From the NCBI RefSeq assembly GCF_030269365.1, contig NZ_BSTF01000016.1:124001-188000 (forward strand): a DNA stretch of 64,000 nt, read 5' to 3'. Source of the DNA: Lentzea sp. NBRC 102530. Its GTDB lineage: Bacteria > Actinomycetota > Actinomycetes > Mycobacteriales > Pseudonocardiaceae. The translations under genes and the position numbers were made by a program. The notes under the pieces were generated by a model. That model made no database searches and had not been told where the DNA came from. It saw only the letters and a list, made by a program, of their open reading frames with translations. Positions 1 to 7,567 of the stretch are shown piece after piece (position 1 is the stretch's first letter; each line of letters begins with the position of its first letter).

Positions 1-621
1 CGCGAGCGCCGACGCGGTGTTCGCCGCCGGGTCGGGCATGGCGGCGCTGAACCGGCCCCACGACTGGCCGTACTTGCTCCAGTCCGTCACCTCGGGCAGG
101 TCCGACCAGCGGAAGTCCTTCAGCACCGGCGCGGCGGCCTCGGGGGCGGCGAGCAGCACCGGCGACGTGCCGACGGACTTCGGCGCCGAGCCCACCAGCT
201 TCGCGTTCAACGCGGACAGCCGGTTCGCCCACAGCGTCGAGTCCGGCAGCCACGCGTGCGGGCGCTTGCCGAGCTTGTTCTCGTCCCAGGTCGTCGTCAG
301 GCCATCGAGGACCGCGGAGGAGTCCGCCGACGTCACCTCGATGGCGATGCAGTGGTCGTAGACGACGGGCCGGGTCGCGCTGTAGGCCTGCGCGACGTCG
401 CGGACGGCCTCGGCGACGCTGGGCGTCACCGACACGCGCAGCACCGAGTCGCCCTCGCTGCAGTTCTGGGCCAGCGCCTGCGAGCGCTTGTCGAGGATGT
501 CACCGGCCCACGACAGGGCGAGCCAGCTGAGGCCTAGCAGCACCACGAGCACGACGATGAGCACGGGCCACTTCGCGATTCCGCGCTTCACCTTCGCCCG
601 CAGAGTGCGGTGTCGAGACAT
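1..621 (-). CDS. Membrane-anchored substrate-binding (probably VWA-containing) protein, C-terminus cut by window edge
   Basis: This reading frame runs from an ATG at 621, preceded by GAGGG, to the window edge without a stop, so 207 N-terminal residues are visible. A basic N-terminus is followed by one membrane segment (about residues 19-40). An extracellular domain then contains VLRVSVTPSVAEAVRDVAQA and YDHCIAIEVTSADSSAVLDG, which resemble the N-lobe of a periplasmic-binding-protein fold. In actinobacteria such proteins often carry a C-terminal von Willebrand factor A domain, but that part lies outside the window, so the full architecture is inferred. It is probably anchored to the outer face of the membrane. 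The ligand is unknown. Confidence 0.65.
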   Translation of the reverse strand, partial: MSRHRTLRAKVKRGIAKWPVLIVVLVVLLGLSWLALSWAGDILDKRSQALAQNCSEGDSVLRVSVTPSVAEAVRDVAQAYSATRPVVYDHCIAIEVTSADSSAVLDGLTTTWDENKLGKRPHAWLPDSTLWANRLSALNAKLVGSAPKSVGTSPVLLAAPEAAAPVLKDFRWSDLPEVTDWSKYGQSWGRFSAAMPDPAANTASALA

Positions 622-684
622 CGATCCCTCACAACTACTCAGCGGCCCCCGACGACCGCCGATCACGCTAACAGGTGAACTAAG

Positions 685-1557
685 TCAGCAGAGTGAAGTC
701 ACTGCAAGTATCGACCGGCACACGAAGATGAGCCGTTCTCGCAACGGTTGTGCCCGGTCAGCGAACTGCGACTGCCTCCGCACGTACTCGGCACGTCCCT
801 CCGGCGTCTCGATCCGCACCGGCCCGTACCCGAGGTCGGCCAGGTCGTACGGGGAGGCCTGCATGTCGAGTTCGCGCACGTCAGCGGCCAGTTCGAAGCA
901 GTCGGCCACCAGCGATGACGGGGTCGCCGGTTCCAACTTGTAGGCCCACTTGAACAGGTCCATGTTCGCGTGCAGGCACCCTGGCTGTTCGTTCTCCAAC
1001 TGTCCGTCGCGGGTGGGCTGCAGAGCGTTACGCGGCCGAGCGGGTGACGTGAAGAACCGGAAGGCGTCGAAGTGCCCGCACTGGATCCGGCTCGCCTCGA
1101 CGACCTGGTCGGTGCCGCCGCTGCCCAACCGCAGCGGCCACGCGTTGTGCCGGACCTCCTCGGGCTGCTGCCGGTAGACCATGGCCCACTCGTGCAACCC
1201 GAAGCAGCCCAGCCGGGCGGGACGGCTCAACGTCGCGGTGAGCAGAGCTTGGACGAACTCCAAGGTCTTGGCCCGTTGCCCGACGAAGCTCTCGACGTCG
1301 AGCGTGACGCCGTCGGCCGTGGCCCGGTAGTGCGGGAACTCCAGGTACTCGGCCGCGTCCTCCAGGACGACGCCAGGCCCCGGATGCCACCGTTCGAGCC
1401 GCACGGGCCGATGGCTGTAATAGGTGAAGAGGAAGTCCATCACCGGATGCTTCTCTTTGCGAAGCTTCCGCTCCTGGTGCGGCCCGGTGAACCGGCGCAT
1501 GCGCGCGATGTGCGCGTCACGCAGCTCGTGCCACTCGGCTCGGGTCAGGACCTCCAC
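685..1557 (-). CDS. Putative 3-methyladenine DNA glycosylase (conserved actinobacterial family)
   Basis: The product is about 290 residues, rich in aromatic and charged residues, with no signal peptide or membrane segment, so it is cytoplasmic. The N-terminal stretch KHPVMDFLFTYYSHRP is typical of an actinobacterial family usually labelled 3-methyladenine DNA glycosylase. I recognise the family, but no helix-hairpin-helix or catalytic residue can be pointed to, so base-excision repair is a family label and not something seen here. The start is uncertain. GTG at 1557 is 8 nt downstream of TACCGT, which suits a leaderless transcript, while TTG at 1563 would add two residues. The gene precedes the small zinc-ribbon gene on the same strand by a short gap and may be cotranscribed with it. 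Confidence 0.5.
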   Translation of the reverse strand: MEVLTRAEWHELRDAHIARMRRFTGPHQERKLRKEKHPVMDFLFTYYSHRPVRLERWHPGPGVVLEDAAEYLEFPHYRATADGVTLDVESFVGQRAKTLEFVQALLTATLSRPARLGCFGLHEWAMVYRQQPEEVRHNAWPLRLGSGGTDQVVEASRIQCGHFDAFRFFTSPARPRNALQPTRDGQLENEQPGCLHANMDLFKWAYKLEPATPSSLVADCFELAADVRELDMQASPYDLADLGYGPVRIETPEGRAEYVRRQSQFADRAQPLRERLIFVCRSILAVTSLC

Positions 1558-1581
1558 GGGCAAATACGGTACGCGTGAGGC

Positions 1582-1827
1582 TTAAAGGGGCGGCACGAGC
1601 CCGGTGAACGTCCGCGCGCCGTGGCAGTGAGGGCACTCCCGGCCGTTGTCCACGGTCCTGGGCGCGCCGCCGATGATCGCGAGCGTCGGCGCCGCGATGT
1701 AGCTCGCGCCCCCGCACAGGTGGCAGACCGTGCGCGGTTCGGGCGTGACGGCGAAGAGGTCGTCCGGGTCTTCCTCGTCCTCGAAGTCGTCGTCCTCGGC
1801 GAACTCGTCCTCGTCGTCCTCACTCAT
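1582..1827 (-). CDS. Small acidic protein with a CxxC/CxxC zinc-ribbon-like motif
   Basis: This is an 81-residue protein. The first 30 residues are almost all Asp/Glu. The remainder has two CxxC pairs (C35-x2-C38 and C65-x2-C68, the second in the context ECPHCHG) that could bind one zinc ion, in a DnaJ-type or rubredoxin-like knuckle. The ATG at 1827 is used; a TTG at 1836 would add three residues, and neither has a strong ribosome-binding site. It sits just downstream of the HxlR regulator (about 10 bp) and upstream of the putative glycosylase, so the three may form one transcript. Function is unknown. Confidence 0.6.
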   Translation of the reverse strand: MSEDDEDEFAEDDDFEDEEDPDDLFAVTPEPRTVCHLCGGASYIAAPTLAIIGGAPRTVDNGRECPHCHGARTFTGLVPPL

Positions 1828-1837
1828 GCCGCCCAAC

Positions 1838-2266
1838 CTAGTGGGTCACCTGCTCCGCACGGGTCAGCGACTCCGGCGTGGCCTCCTCGCCGCACGCCGC
1901 GCACACCACGCGGGGCTCGAGAGTGGCGCCGCACGAGTGCTGCCACACGAGGGGGAGGGGCCCCTGCGTGACGTACTCGTCGCCCCACTCCTTGAGCATC
2001 AGCATCAGGTTGTGCAACGCACGGCCCGACTCCGTCAGCACGTACTCGTACCGCGGCGGGTGCTCGGAGTACTGGTGCTTCTCCAGCACACCGGCCGCGA
2101 CCAGCTTCTTCAGTCGCACGGTCAGCACGTCCCGCGAGGCGCCGGTGTTCGCGGCGATCTGGTCGAACCGGGTGCAGCCGAAGAAGACCTCGCGCAACGC
2201 CAGCAACGACCAGCGCTCGCCCACTACCTCCAGCGCGTTCGCCATGGAGCAGCTTCGCGTTGTCAT
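1838..2266 (-). CDS. HxlR-family winged-helix transcriptional regulator
   Basis: The 142-residue product begins MTTRSCSMANALEVVGERWS, the signature HxlR start with a conserved Cys before the winged helix. ALREVFFGCTRFDQI and a following recognition helix (GASRDVLTVRLKKL) complete the DNA-binding domain. The C-terminus has extra cysteines (HSCG and VCAACG) that could bind metal or sense thiols and redox state. ATG 2266 is chosen because the family motif begins there. The gene is divergent from the SDR gene at 2347, and two related palindromic repeats lie between them. I infer that it represses or activates that SDR, as HxlR regulators of redox-type oxidoreductases often do. Confidence 0.85.
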   Translation of the reverse strand: MTTRSCSMANALEVVGERWSLLALREVFFGCTRFDQIAANTGASRDVLTVRLKKLVAAGVLEKHQYSEHPPRYEYVLTESGRALHNLMLMLKEWGDEYVTQGPLPLVWQHSCGATLEPRVVCAACGEEATPESLTRAEQVTH

Positions 2267-2284
2267 GTGACCAGCGTAGCAGTC

Positions 2285-2333
2285 AGTTGGCAAATCCAAC
2301 GGACCGGCGCTAATGTGAGTTGGGAAATCAAAC
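2285..2333 (+). promoter_or_regulatory. SDR promoter with two HxlR-type operator copies
   Basis: Two related 16-bp sites, AGTTGGCAAATCCAAC (2285-2300) and AGTTGGGAAATCAAAC (2318-2333), lie in direct orientation 33 bp apart, about three helical turns. The first is an imperfect palindrome (GTTGG...CCAAC). TTGGCA (2288-2293) and TAATGT (2311-2316) are separated by 17 bp and make a good promoter for the SDR. Site 1 overlaps the -35 and site 2 lies just downstream of the -10. The ribosome-binding site AGGAGG follows at 2336-2341. Control by the divergent HxlR protein is inferred from position. Confidence 0.65.
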
Positions 2334-2346
2334 TCAGGAGGTAGTC

Positions 2347-3003
2347 ATGGACTTCAACGGTGCTGTGGTGCTGGTCACCGGGGCCAACCGAGGGCTCGGC
2401 AAGGCGTTCGCGCAGGAGTTCGCGAAGCGCGGCGCGAAGGTGTACGGCGGCGCGCGCAACCCGGCGTCCGTCGTGGACGAGGGCGTCATCCCGGTCCAGC
2501 TGGACGTGACCGACTCCGCGTCCGTGGAAGCGGCCGCGAAGGAGCTCGGCGACGTCACGATCGTGGTCAACAACGCCGGCACGACCGGCCCCGGCGACGA
2601 GGTCGACCGCATCAAGGCGGAGTTCGAGGTCAACTTCTACGGCGTGGTCCGCACGACGGACGCGTTCGCGCCCGTCCTGAAGGCCAACGGCGGCGGCACC
2701 CTCGTCAACGTGCTGAGCATCCTGTCGTGGCTCGGCTACCCGGCCGCACGCGGCTACGCGGCCTCGAAGGCGGCGGCCTGGTCGTTCACGAGGTCGACCA
2801 GGGATGCGTTGCGGGAGCAGGGAACGCGCGTGGTCGGCGTGCACGTCGGCTACATCGACACCGACATGGCGGCGCACATCGACGGGCCGAAGATCGCACC
2901 CGCCGACGTCGTCTCGCAGGTGCTGCAGGCGATCCAGAACGGTGACGACGAGGTGCTGGCCGACGAGGGCACGCGCGCGGTGAAGGCGTCACTGGCCTCC
3001 TGA
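2347..3003 (+). CDS. Short-chain dehydrogenase/reductase
   Basis: This is a 218-residue classical SDR. It has the Rossmann glycine motif TGANRGLG near the N-terminus, the NNAG motif (VVNNAGTTG), and catalytic Ser/Tyr/Lys in the SILSW and YAASK segments. It should be a cytoplasmic NAD(P)H-dependent oxidoreductase; the substrate is unknown. ATG 2347 follows a strong AGGAGG ribosome-binding site. It is divergent from the HxlR regulator with a shared operator region, so induction by a reactive small molecule is a reasonable guess. A hairpin follows the stop codon. Confidence 0.88.
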   Translation: MDFNGAVVLVTGANRGLGKAFAQEFAKRGAKVYGGARNPASVVDEGVIPVQLDVTDSASVEAAAKELGDVTIVVNNAGTTGPGDEVDRIKAEFEVNFYGVVRTTDAFAPVLKANGGGTLVNVLSILSWLGYPAARGYAASKAAAWSFTRSTRDALREQGTRVVGVHVGYIDTDMAAHIDGPKIAPADVVSQVLQAIQNGDDEVLADEGTRAVKASLAS

Positions 3004-3017
3004 GACGGTGCTGACCG

Positions 3018-3042
3018 GGGCGGTCGAGTGGCTCGACCGCCC
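3018..3042. terminator. Bidirectional hairpin between convergent genes
   Basis: GGGCGGTCGAG (3018-3028) and CTCGACCGCCC (3032-3042) form a perfect 11-bp stem with a 3-nt loop. It lies between the convergent SDR and DHFR-like genes. There is no U-tract, as is common for actinobacterial terminators. Confidence 0.65.
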
Positions 3043-3065
3043 GGAGCAGCTCCCGCGCGCCGGTC

Positions 3066-3662
3066 TCAGCCGGCCTCCGCGGTCTCGTACTTCACCTCGT
3101 ACCGCAGGTGCGTGACCGACGTGCTCTCCACGACGGAGGTCGGGCCTTCGAGCTGGTAACCCCTGCCGGGCGCGAAGAACGGCGTGCCGCCGCCCAGGAT
3201 CACCGGCACCAGGTCGAGGAAGATCTCGTCCACCAGGCCCGCGTCGATGGCCTGCCGCGCGATCTCGCCGGAGTTCAGGCCCACGCCCTTGTCGCCCGCG
3301 TGCTCAGCGGCCACGGAAACGGCTTCCTCGATGCTGCCGTTGATGAACGTGAAGTGTTCGTTGTCCGGCAGCGGCCTGTGGGTGAGCACGACGGTGTGCA
3401 CCCCCATCGGGTGCCGGCCGCCCCAGCCGTTGGTCATGTCGTAGAGCTTCCGGCCCACGACCAGCGCGCCGGTGGCCTCGATCAGGCCGCTGTAGTGCGC
3501 GGCGCTGGCCGGGGTGAGGTGCACGGTCATCGAGCCCGTCGGGACGGTGAACGCCACGTCGCCCGCCTGGTACCAGGCGAACAGGCGGTCGAAGCCGGAG
3601 AAGTCCGGGCCCGCGACGTAGCCGTCGATCGAGGTGCTGGCGCCCGTGTAGACCTTGCTCAT
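3066..3662 (-). CDS. Dihydrofolate reductase-family protein (RibD C-terminal domain)
   Basis: The 198-residue product begins MSKVYTGASTSIDGYVAGPD, the usual opening of single-domain RibD-C/DHFR-like reductases, and contains LVVGRKLYDMTNGWGG and VILGGGTPFF, the nucleotide-binding and glycine-rich segments of the fold. It is predicted to be a cytoplasmic NADPH-dependent reductase, but these stand-alone proteins mostly lack a known substrate. ATG 3662 follows GGGGAGG. It is convergent with the SDR and about 90 bp upstream of the stop of the DUF2848-like gene, which is on the same strand. Confidence 0.8.
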   Translation of the reverse strand: MSKVYTGASTSIDGYVAGPDFSGFDRLFAWYQAGDVAFTVPTGSMTVHLTPASAAHYSGLIEATGALVVGRKLYDMTNGWGGRHPMGVHTVVLTHRPLPDNEHFTFINGSIEEAVSVAAEHAGDKGVGLNSGEIARQAIDAGLVDEIFLDLVPVILGGGTPFFAPGRGYQLEGPTSVVESTSVTHLRYEVKYETAEAG

Positions 3663-3750
3663 CTTGTGCCTCCCCGTGGTGGTCCTGCACGAGGACGTCG
3701 ACCAGGTCGGGTCCGCGATCGACACGGGTCCGCGGGGCACATACCGGGGT

Positions 3751-4443
3751 TCAGCCGATGGGGTCGGGCAGGCGAGTGACCTCGTACGAGCAGTCGATGA
3801 CGTCACCGGTGGCCGGGTCACGCAGCTCGACCCGCCACGACGACGCGAACTGGTCCACGCCGTGGTGCATCGGGATCGTGCCGGACAGCAGCACGGTGCC
3901 GGGCGCCAGCAGGTTCAGCTCCTTCAGCCGCTCCACCCAGTACTGCGGGGTCAGCAGTTCGGCGAGGGTGCCGCGCTGGATCTCGACGCCGTCCGCCCAC
4001 GCCGTGAGCTCGATCGCGTCGACGCGGTCCGCGACCTCGGACAGGCGCCACGCCTTGCGGCCCAGGACGTCGGGGCCGGCGTTCTTGCTCCAGGCGACGC
4101 CGTGCACTTCCAGCGCGCGGTCCGTGTGGTCGCATGCGACGGTCAGCAGGACATCGTCGGAGGTGACCACCAACGCCCATTCCGCCTCGCCGGAGGTCTT
4201 GCCGTGTTGTGCGGGAACCGACGAGGTCTGCTGCGCGAGGTACGGCGACACGGGGTAGAGGCTCGGCGTCACGGACGGCGCCGGCACGCCCAGTTCCGCC
4301 AGTTCGCGCACGTGAGCTGCCACGTCCTCCTGGCTGCGGCCCGCGTAACCGCCGTTGAGCAACGTGGAGACGGCGACCTCGGCGACGGTGCCGTCCGGCA
4401 GGTCGAAAGCAAGCGTGGCGGCCTGTGTACGAACGGTAGACAT
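3751..4443 (-). CDS. DUF2848-like protein
   Basis: The product is 230 residues with no signal or membrane segment. I tentatively assign DUF2848 from length, from the opening (AFDLPDGTVAEVAVSTLLNGGYAGR) and from segments such as GEAEWALVVTSDDVLLTVAC and TVLLSGTIPMHHG. No activity is established for the family. ATG 4443 follows AAGGAG at 6-nt spacing; an upstream ATG at 4461 is less likely. It is divergent from the MHS transporter, sharing a GntR-type operator. The context argues for a hydrolytic or auxiliary step in a small carboxylate or amide catabolic pathway. Confidence 0.55.
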   Translation of the reverse strand: MSTVRTQAATLAFDLPDGTVAEVAVSTLLNGGYAGRSQEDVAAHVRELAELGVPAPSVTPSLYPVSPYLAQQTSSVPAQHGKTSGEAEWALVVTSDDVLLTVACDHTDRALEVHGVAWSKNAGPDVLGRKAWRLSEVADRVDAIELTAWADGVEIQRGTLAELLTPQYWVERLKELNLLAPGTVLLSGTIPMHHGVDQFASSWRVELRDPATGDVIDCSYEVTRLPDPIG

Positions 4444-4457
4444 GCGGTACTCCTTGC

Positions 4458-4474
4458 GCATACGAGTTGTATAC
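4458..4474. promoter_or_regulatory. Predicted GntR (FCD) operator, copy 1
   Basis: GCATACGAGTTGTATAC is an imperfect palindrome in the gap between the divergent DUF2848-like gene and the transporter. It matches 14 of 17 positions of the site at 6435-6451 next to the GntR gene itself, and both have outer halves GCATAC and TGTATAC. GTATAC cores are typical of FadR/VanR-subfamily GntR operators. Confidence 0.65.
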
Positions 4475-4489
4475 AGGCAGTATTACGCC

Positions 4490-5842
4490 ATGCCGCCAGA
4501 CACTGCAACGACAGCCTCGCCACAGCCGGGCGTGCCGGACGTACCCCGGTCCGCTCTCATCAGGGCGTTCGTGGCCTCGCTCTCCGGTACCGCCCTGGAG
4601 TGGTACGACTTCGCGATCTACAACGTCGCCGCGGCCGTCGTGCTCGGCCCGCTGTTCTTCCCCAGCGAAGAGCCGCTCACCGCCACGTTGCTCGCGTTCT
4701 CGACGTACGCCGTCGGCTACCTGTCCCGGCCGCTCGGCGGGTTCCTGTTCGGCAGGCTCGGCGACAAGATCGGCCGCAAACGCGTGCTGGTCACGACGTT
4801 GCTGATCACCGGCATCGCCACGCTGCTCATCGGTCTGTTGCCCACGCACGACGCGATCGGCCCCGCTGCCGGTGTGCTGCTCGTGCTGCTGCGGTTCGCG
4901 CAGGGTGTCGGCCTCGGCGGCGAGTGGGGCGGCGCGGTGCTGCTGTCCAGCGAGTACGGCAACCCGGAGCAACGCGGCTTCTGGGCCTCAGCCGCCCAGA
5001 TCGGCCCGCCCGCAGGCAACCTGATGGCGAACGGCGTGCTGGCGCTGCTCGGCGTCGCGCTGTCCGACGCGGCATTCATGTCGTGGGGCTGGCGGGTGGC
5101 GTTCCTGCTGTCCGCGGTGCTCGTGATCTTCGGCCTGTGGATCCGCGTGAAGCTGGAGGAAACGCCGGTCTTCAAGGCGATCGAGGCGCGCGGCGACCGG
5201 CCGACCGCGCCGGTCAGCGAGGTCTTCCGCACCCAGACCCGGCCGCTGATCGCCGCCGTGCTCTGCCGCGTCGGCCCGGACGTGCTGTACGCGCTGCACA
5301 CCGTGTTCGTGCTGACCTACCTCACGACCCAGCTCGAGCTGCCGCGCAACGTCGGCCTCGTCGCCGTGCTGATCGCCTCGGGCTTCCAGCTGTTCCTGAT
5401 GCCGCTCGCCGGCTGGCTGTCCGACAAGGTCAACCGCCGCGGTCTCTACGCCGTCGCCGCCGTGCTCGGCGCCGTGTGGCCGTTCGTGCTCTTCCCGCTC
5501 ATCGACACGAAGTCGTGGCCGCTCATCGTCCTCGGCGTCGTGGTCGGCCTGGGCTTCCACGCGTTCATGTACGGGCCGCAGGCCGCGTTCATCGCCGAGC
5601 AGTTCACCGAACGCCTGCGCTACACGGGAAGCTCACTCGCCTACACGCTGGCGGGCGTGATCGGTGGCGCCATCGCGCCGTTGCTGTTCACCGCGCTGTT
5701 GGCGGGCTTCGGCACGTGGGTGGTCGTCGGCCTGTACGTCACCGTCGCGTGTGTGGTGACGCTCGTCGGCCTGTGGCTCGGCCGTGATCCCCAGGAGGAG
5801 GATCAACCGTTGAGCAGCACCTTGAGCGTGGTGTCCAAGTGA
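4490..5842 (+). CDS. MHS-family (MFS) metabolite:H+ symporter
   Basis: This 450-residue protein has about 12 membrane segments. ALEWYDFAIYN near the N-terminus and GRLGDKIGRKRVL, the MFS loop 2-3 motif, place it in the metabolite:H+ symporter subfamily (ShiA, ProP, citrate and alpha-ketoglutarate carriers). It should import an organic acid or zwitterion by proton symport. ATG 4490 is used; its ribosome-binding site is weak. The last 40 bp overlap the 3' end of the convergent GntR gene. The operator upstream and the catabolic neighbours suggest it brings in the pathway substrate. Confidence 0.85.
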   Translation: MPPDTATTASPQPGVPDVPRSALIRAFVASLSGTALEWYDFAIYNVAAAVVLGPLFFPSEEPLTATLLAFSTYAVGYLSRPLGGFLFGRLGDKIGRKRVLVTTLLITGIATLLIGLLPTHDAIGPAAGVLLVLLRFAQGVGLGGEWGGAVLLSSEYGNPEQRGFWASAAQIGPPAGNLMANGVLALLGVALSDAAFMSWGWRVAFLLSAVLVIFGLWIRVKLEETPVFKAIEARGDRPTAPVSEVFRTQTRPLIAAVLCRVGPDVLYALHTVFVLTYLTTQLELPRNVGLVAVLIASGFQLFLMPLAGWLSDKVNRRGLYAVAAVLGAVWPFVLFPLIDTKSWPLIVLGVVVGLGFHAFMYGPQAAFIAEQFTERLRYTGSSLAYTLAGVIGGAIAPLLFTALLAGFGTWVVVGLYVTVACVVTLVGLWLGRDPQEEDQPLSSTLSVVSK

Positions 5843-6438
5843 GCGGTGATCGCCGCTGTGGCCGCGCCGACGTCCCCGGACTCGAGCGCGGCCACGATCT
5901 CGTCGTGCTCGTCGATCACGGCCTGCTGCCTGCCGTGCGCCCGGTACAGCGCGACGACACCCGCGCGCACCTGCCGGGCCCGCAGCCCCTCGTAGGTCTT
6001 CGTCAGCAGCTCGTTGCCCGTCGCCGCCACCAGCAACGCGTGGAACTGCCGGTCGACGTCGATGAACTGCCGCGCGTCCTCGACCAGGAACCGCTGCCGC
6101 TCGATCAGTTCCCGCATCTGCCGCAACGGCACCGTGCCCTCGGCCATCGTGCGCTCCGCCGCGTACCGCTCGACGACGCCGCGCACCTCCATCAGCTCGC
6201 TGATCTGCCGCGACGACAACGGCGCGACGTACGCGCCCCTCTTCGGCACGAGCTGCACCAGGTCCTCGGCCGCGAGCAGCAGCAGGGCCTCGCGGATCGG
6301 CGTGCGGGAGACGCCGATCTGGTTGGCGACGTCCTGCTCGCTGATGAACCGCCCCTGCATCTCCGGGTCGGCGAGAATGGTGTCCTTGAGGAACTCGTAG
6401 GCCTTTTCCCTGCCGGACAACGAGTCTGCGGCTTGCAT
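5803..6438 (-). CDS. GntR-family regulator with FCD ligand domain
   Basis: The 211-residue regulator has an N-terminal winged helix (EQDVANQIGVSRTPIREALL) and a helical FCD domain whose histidine and acidic residues (DVDRQFHALLVAATGN, HDEIVAAL) usually bind a metal and a small carboxylate. ATG 6438 falls inside the predicted operator at 6435-6451 and has no ribosome-binding site, which suggests a leaderless, autoregulated transcript. It is divergent from the nitrilase-cupin genes and convergent with the transporter. I infer that it controls both transcription units through the two matching operators. Confidence 0.88.
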   Translation of the reverse strand: MQAADSLSGREKAYEFLKDTILADPEMQGRFISEQDVANQIGVSRTPIREALLLLAAEDLVQLVPKRGAYVAPLSSRQISELMEVRGVVERYAAERTMAEGTVPLRQMRELIERQRFLVEDARQFIDVDRQFHALLVAATGNELLTKTYEGLRARQVRAGVVALYRAHGRQQAVIDEHDEIVAALESGDVGAATAAITAHLDTTLKVLLNG

Positions 6439-6451
6439 ACAACATGTATAC
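6435..6451. promoter_or_regulatory. Predicted GntR (FCD) operator, copy 2
   Basis: GCATACAACATGTATAC matches 14 of 17 positions of the 4458-4474 site. It spans the start codon of the GntR gene and lies just upstream of the nitrilase ribosome-binding site (GAGGAGG, 6454-6460), so binding would block both divergent units. Confidence 0.7.
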
Positions 6452-6463
6452 CAGAGGAGGATC

Positions 6464-7240
6464 ATGCGCTTCGCGCTCTGCCAGATCAGCTCCACCGCTG
6501 ATCCGCAGGAGAACCTTGCCACCGTGCGTGCCGAAGTAGCCAGTGCGGCACGACAGGGCGCACGGGTCGTCCAGTTCCCCGAAGCCACCCAGTGCCGCTT
6601 CGGCGTCGACCTCGAGCCGGTCGCCGAACCCCTCGACGGCCCGTGGGCGACCGAAGTCCGCGCCATCGCCGACGAGCACGACGTCGTGGTGGTGGCCGGC
6701 ATGTTCACCCCCGGCGAGGGCACCAGGGTCACCAACACCACCCTCGTCACCGGCGCCGGCCTGCACCTCGGCTACGACAAGATCCACCTGTTCGACGCGT
6801 TCGGCTTCCGGGAGTCCGACAACGTCACGCCGGGCGAGAAGCCCGTGACGTTCGAGGTCGACGGCACCACGATCGGCCTCGCCACCTGCTACGACGTCCG
6901 CTTCCCCGAACTCTTCCGCACCCTCGCCACCACCGCGCCGGTGATCCTCGTCGGCGCCTCCTGGGGAGCGGGCCCCGGCAAGGCCGACCAGTGGGACCTC
7001 CTCGTCCAGGCCCGCGCCCTCGACGCCACCTCGTGGGTCGTCGCCTGCGGCCAGGCCCACCCCGACGCCGATCACGGCTCAGCGCCGACGGGCATCGGCC
7101 GCAGCGCCGTCGTCGACCCGATCGGCACGGTCCGCGAGCGCCTCGACGGCGAGCCGGGCACGATCCTGTCCGATGTGGACCCGGCGCTCGTCGAAGAAGT
7201 GCGCGCGAAACTGCCCGTGCTCGCCAACCGGAGGCTGTAG
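6464..7240 (+). CDS. Nitrilase-superfamily (carbon-nitrogen) hydrolase
   Basis: The 258-residue cytoplasmic enzyme keeps the Glu-Lys-Cys triad of the superfamily: Glu in FPEATQCRFG, Lys in YDKIHLFDAF and Cys in ATCYDVRFPEL. FGFRESDNVTPGE is typical of the omega-amidase/Nit branch. It should hydrolyse an amide or a related C-N bond of a small metabolite. It has a strong GAGGAGG ribosome-binding site, and its stop abuts the start of the cupin gene, so the two are cotranscribed. With a GntR regulator and MHS transporter beside it, a catabolic deamidation step is likely. Confidence 0.85.
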   Translation: MRFALCQISSTADPQENLATVRAEVASAARQGARVVQFPEATQCRFGVDLEPVAEPLDGPWATEVRAIADEHDVVVVAGMFTPGEGTRVTNTTLVTGAGLHLGYDKIHLFDAFGFRESDNVTPGEKPVTFEVDGTTIGLATCYDVRFPELFRTLATTAPVILVGASWGAGPGKADQWDLLVQARALDATSWVVACGQAHPDADHGSAPTGIGRSAVVDPIGTVRERLDGEPGTILSDVDPALVEEVRAKLPVLANRRL

Positions 7241-7567
7241 ATGCGCGAGGAACACGAGTTCTTCCCCACGAGCGACATCGCCTGGCAACCGGCCACCCGG
7301 GGTGTCACCGAACGGGTCCTGAGTCGCGATCCGGACACCGCGACCCTCACCCGGATCGCCCGCTGGGAACCGGGGCTGGAGACCGAGGGCGTGCTCAGGC
7401 ACGACTTCCACGAGGAGGTCTACCTCCTCGAAGGCGACCTGACCGACCTCACCCTCGACCAGACGTTCCGGGCCGGCGACTTCGCGAGCCGCCGCCCCGG
7501 CATGCCCCACGGCCCGTACCGAACCGAGAACGGCTGCGTGATGCTGGAGATCCGCACCTCTAGCTGA
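7241..7567 (+). CDS. Small cupin-domain protein
   Basis: This 108-residue single-domain cupin starts immediately after the nitrilase stop. HDFHEEVYLLEGDLTDL matches cupin motif 1 with metal-binding His and Glu, and RPGMPHGPYRTENG matches motif 2 with its His. It probably binds one metal ion and acts as an isomerase, dioxygenase or ligand sensor on the same substrate. The C-terminal codons overlap the end of the convergent cyclodeaminase-like gene by 8 bp. Confidence 0.8.
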   Translation: MREEHEFFPTSDIAWQPATRGVTERVLSRDPDTATLTRIARWEPGLETEGVLRHDFHEEVYLLEGDLTDLTLDQTFRAGDFASRRPGMPHGPYRTENGCVMLEIRTSS

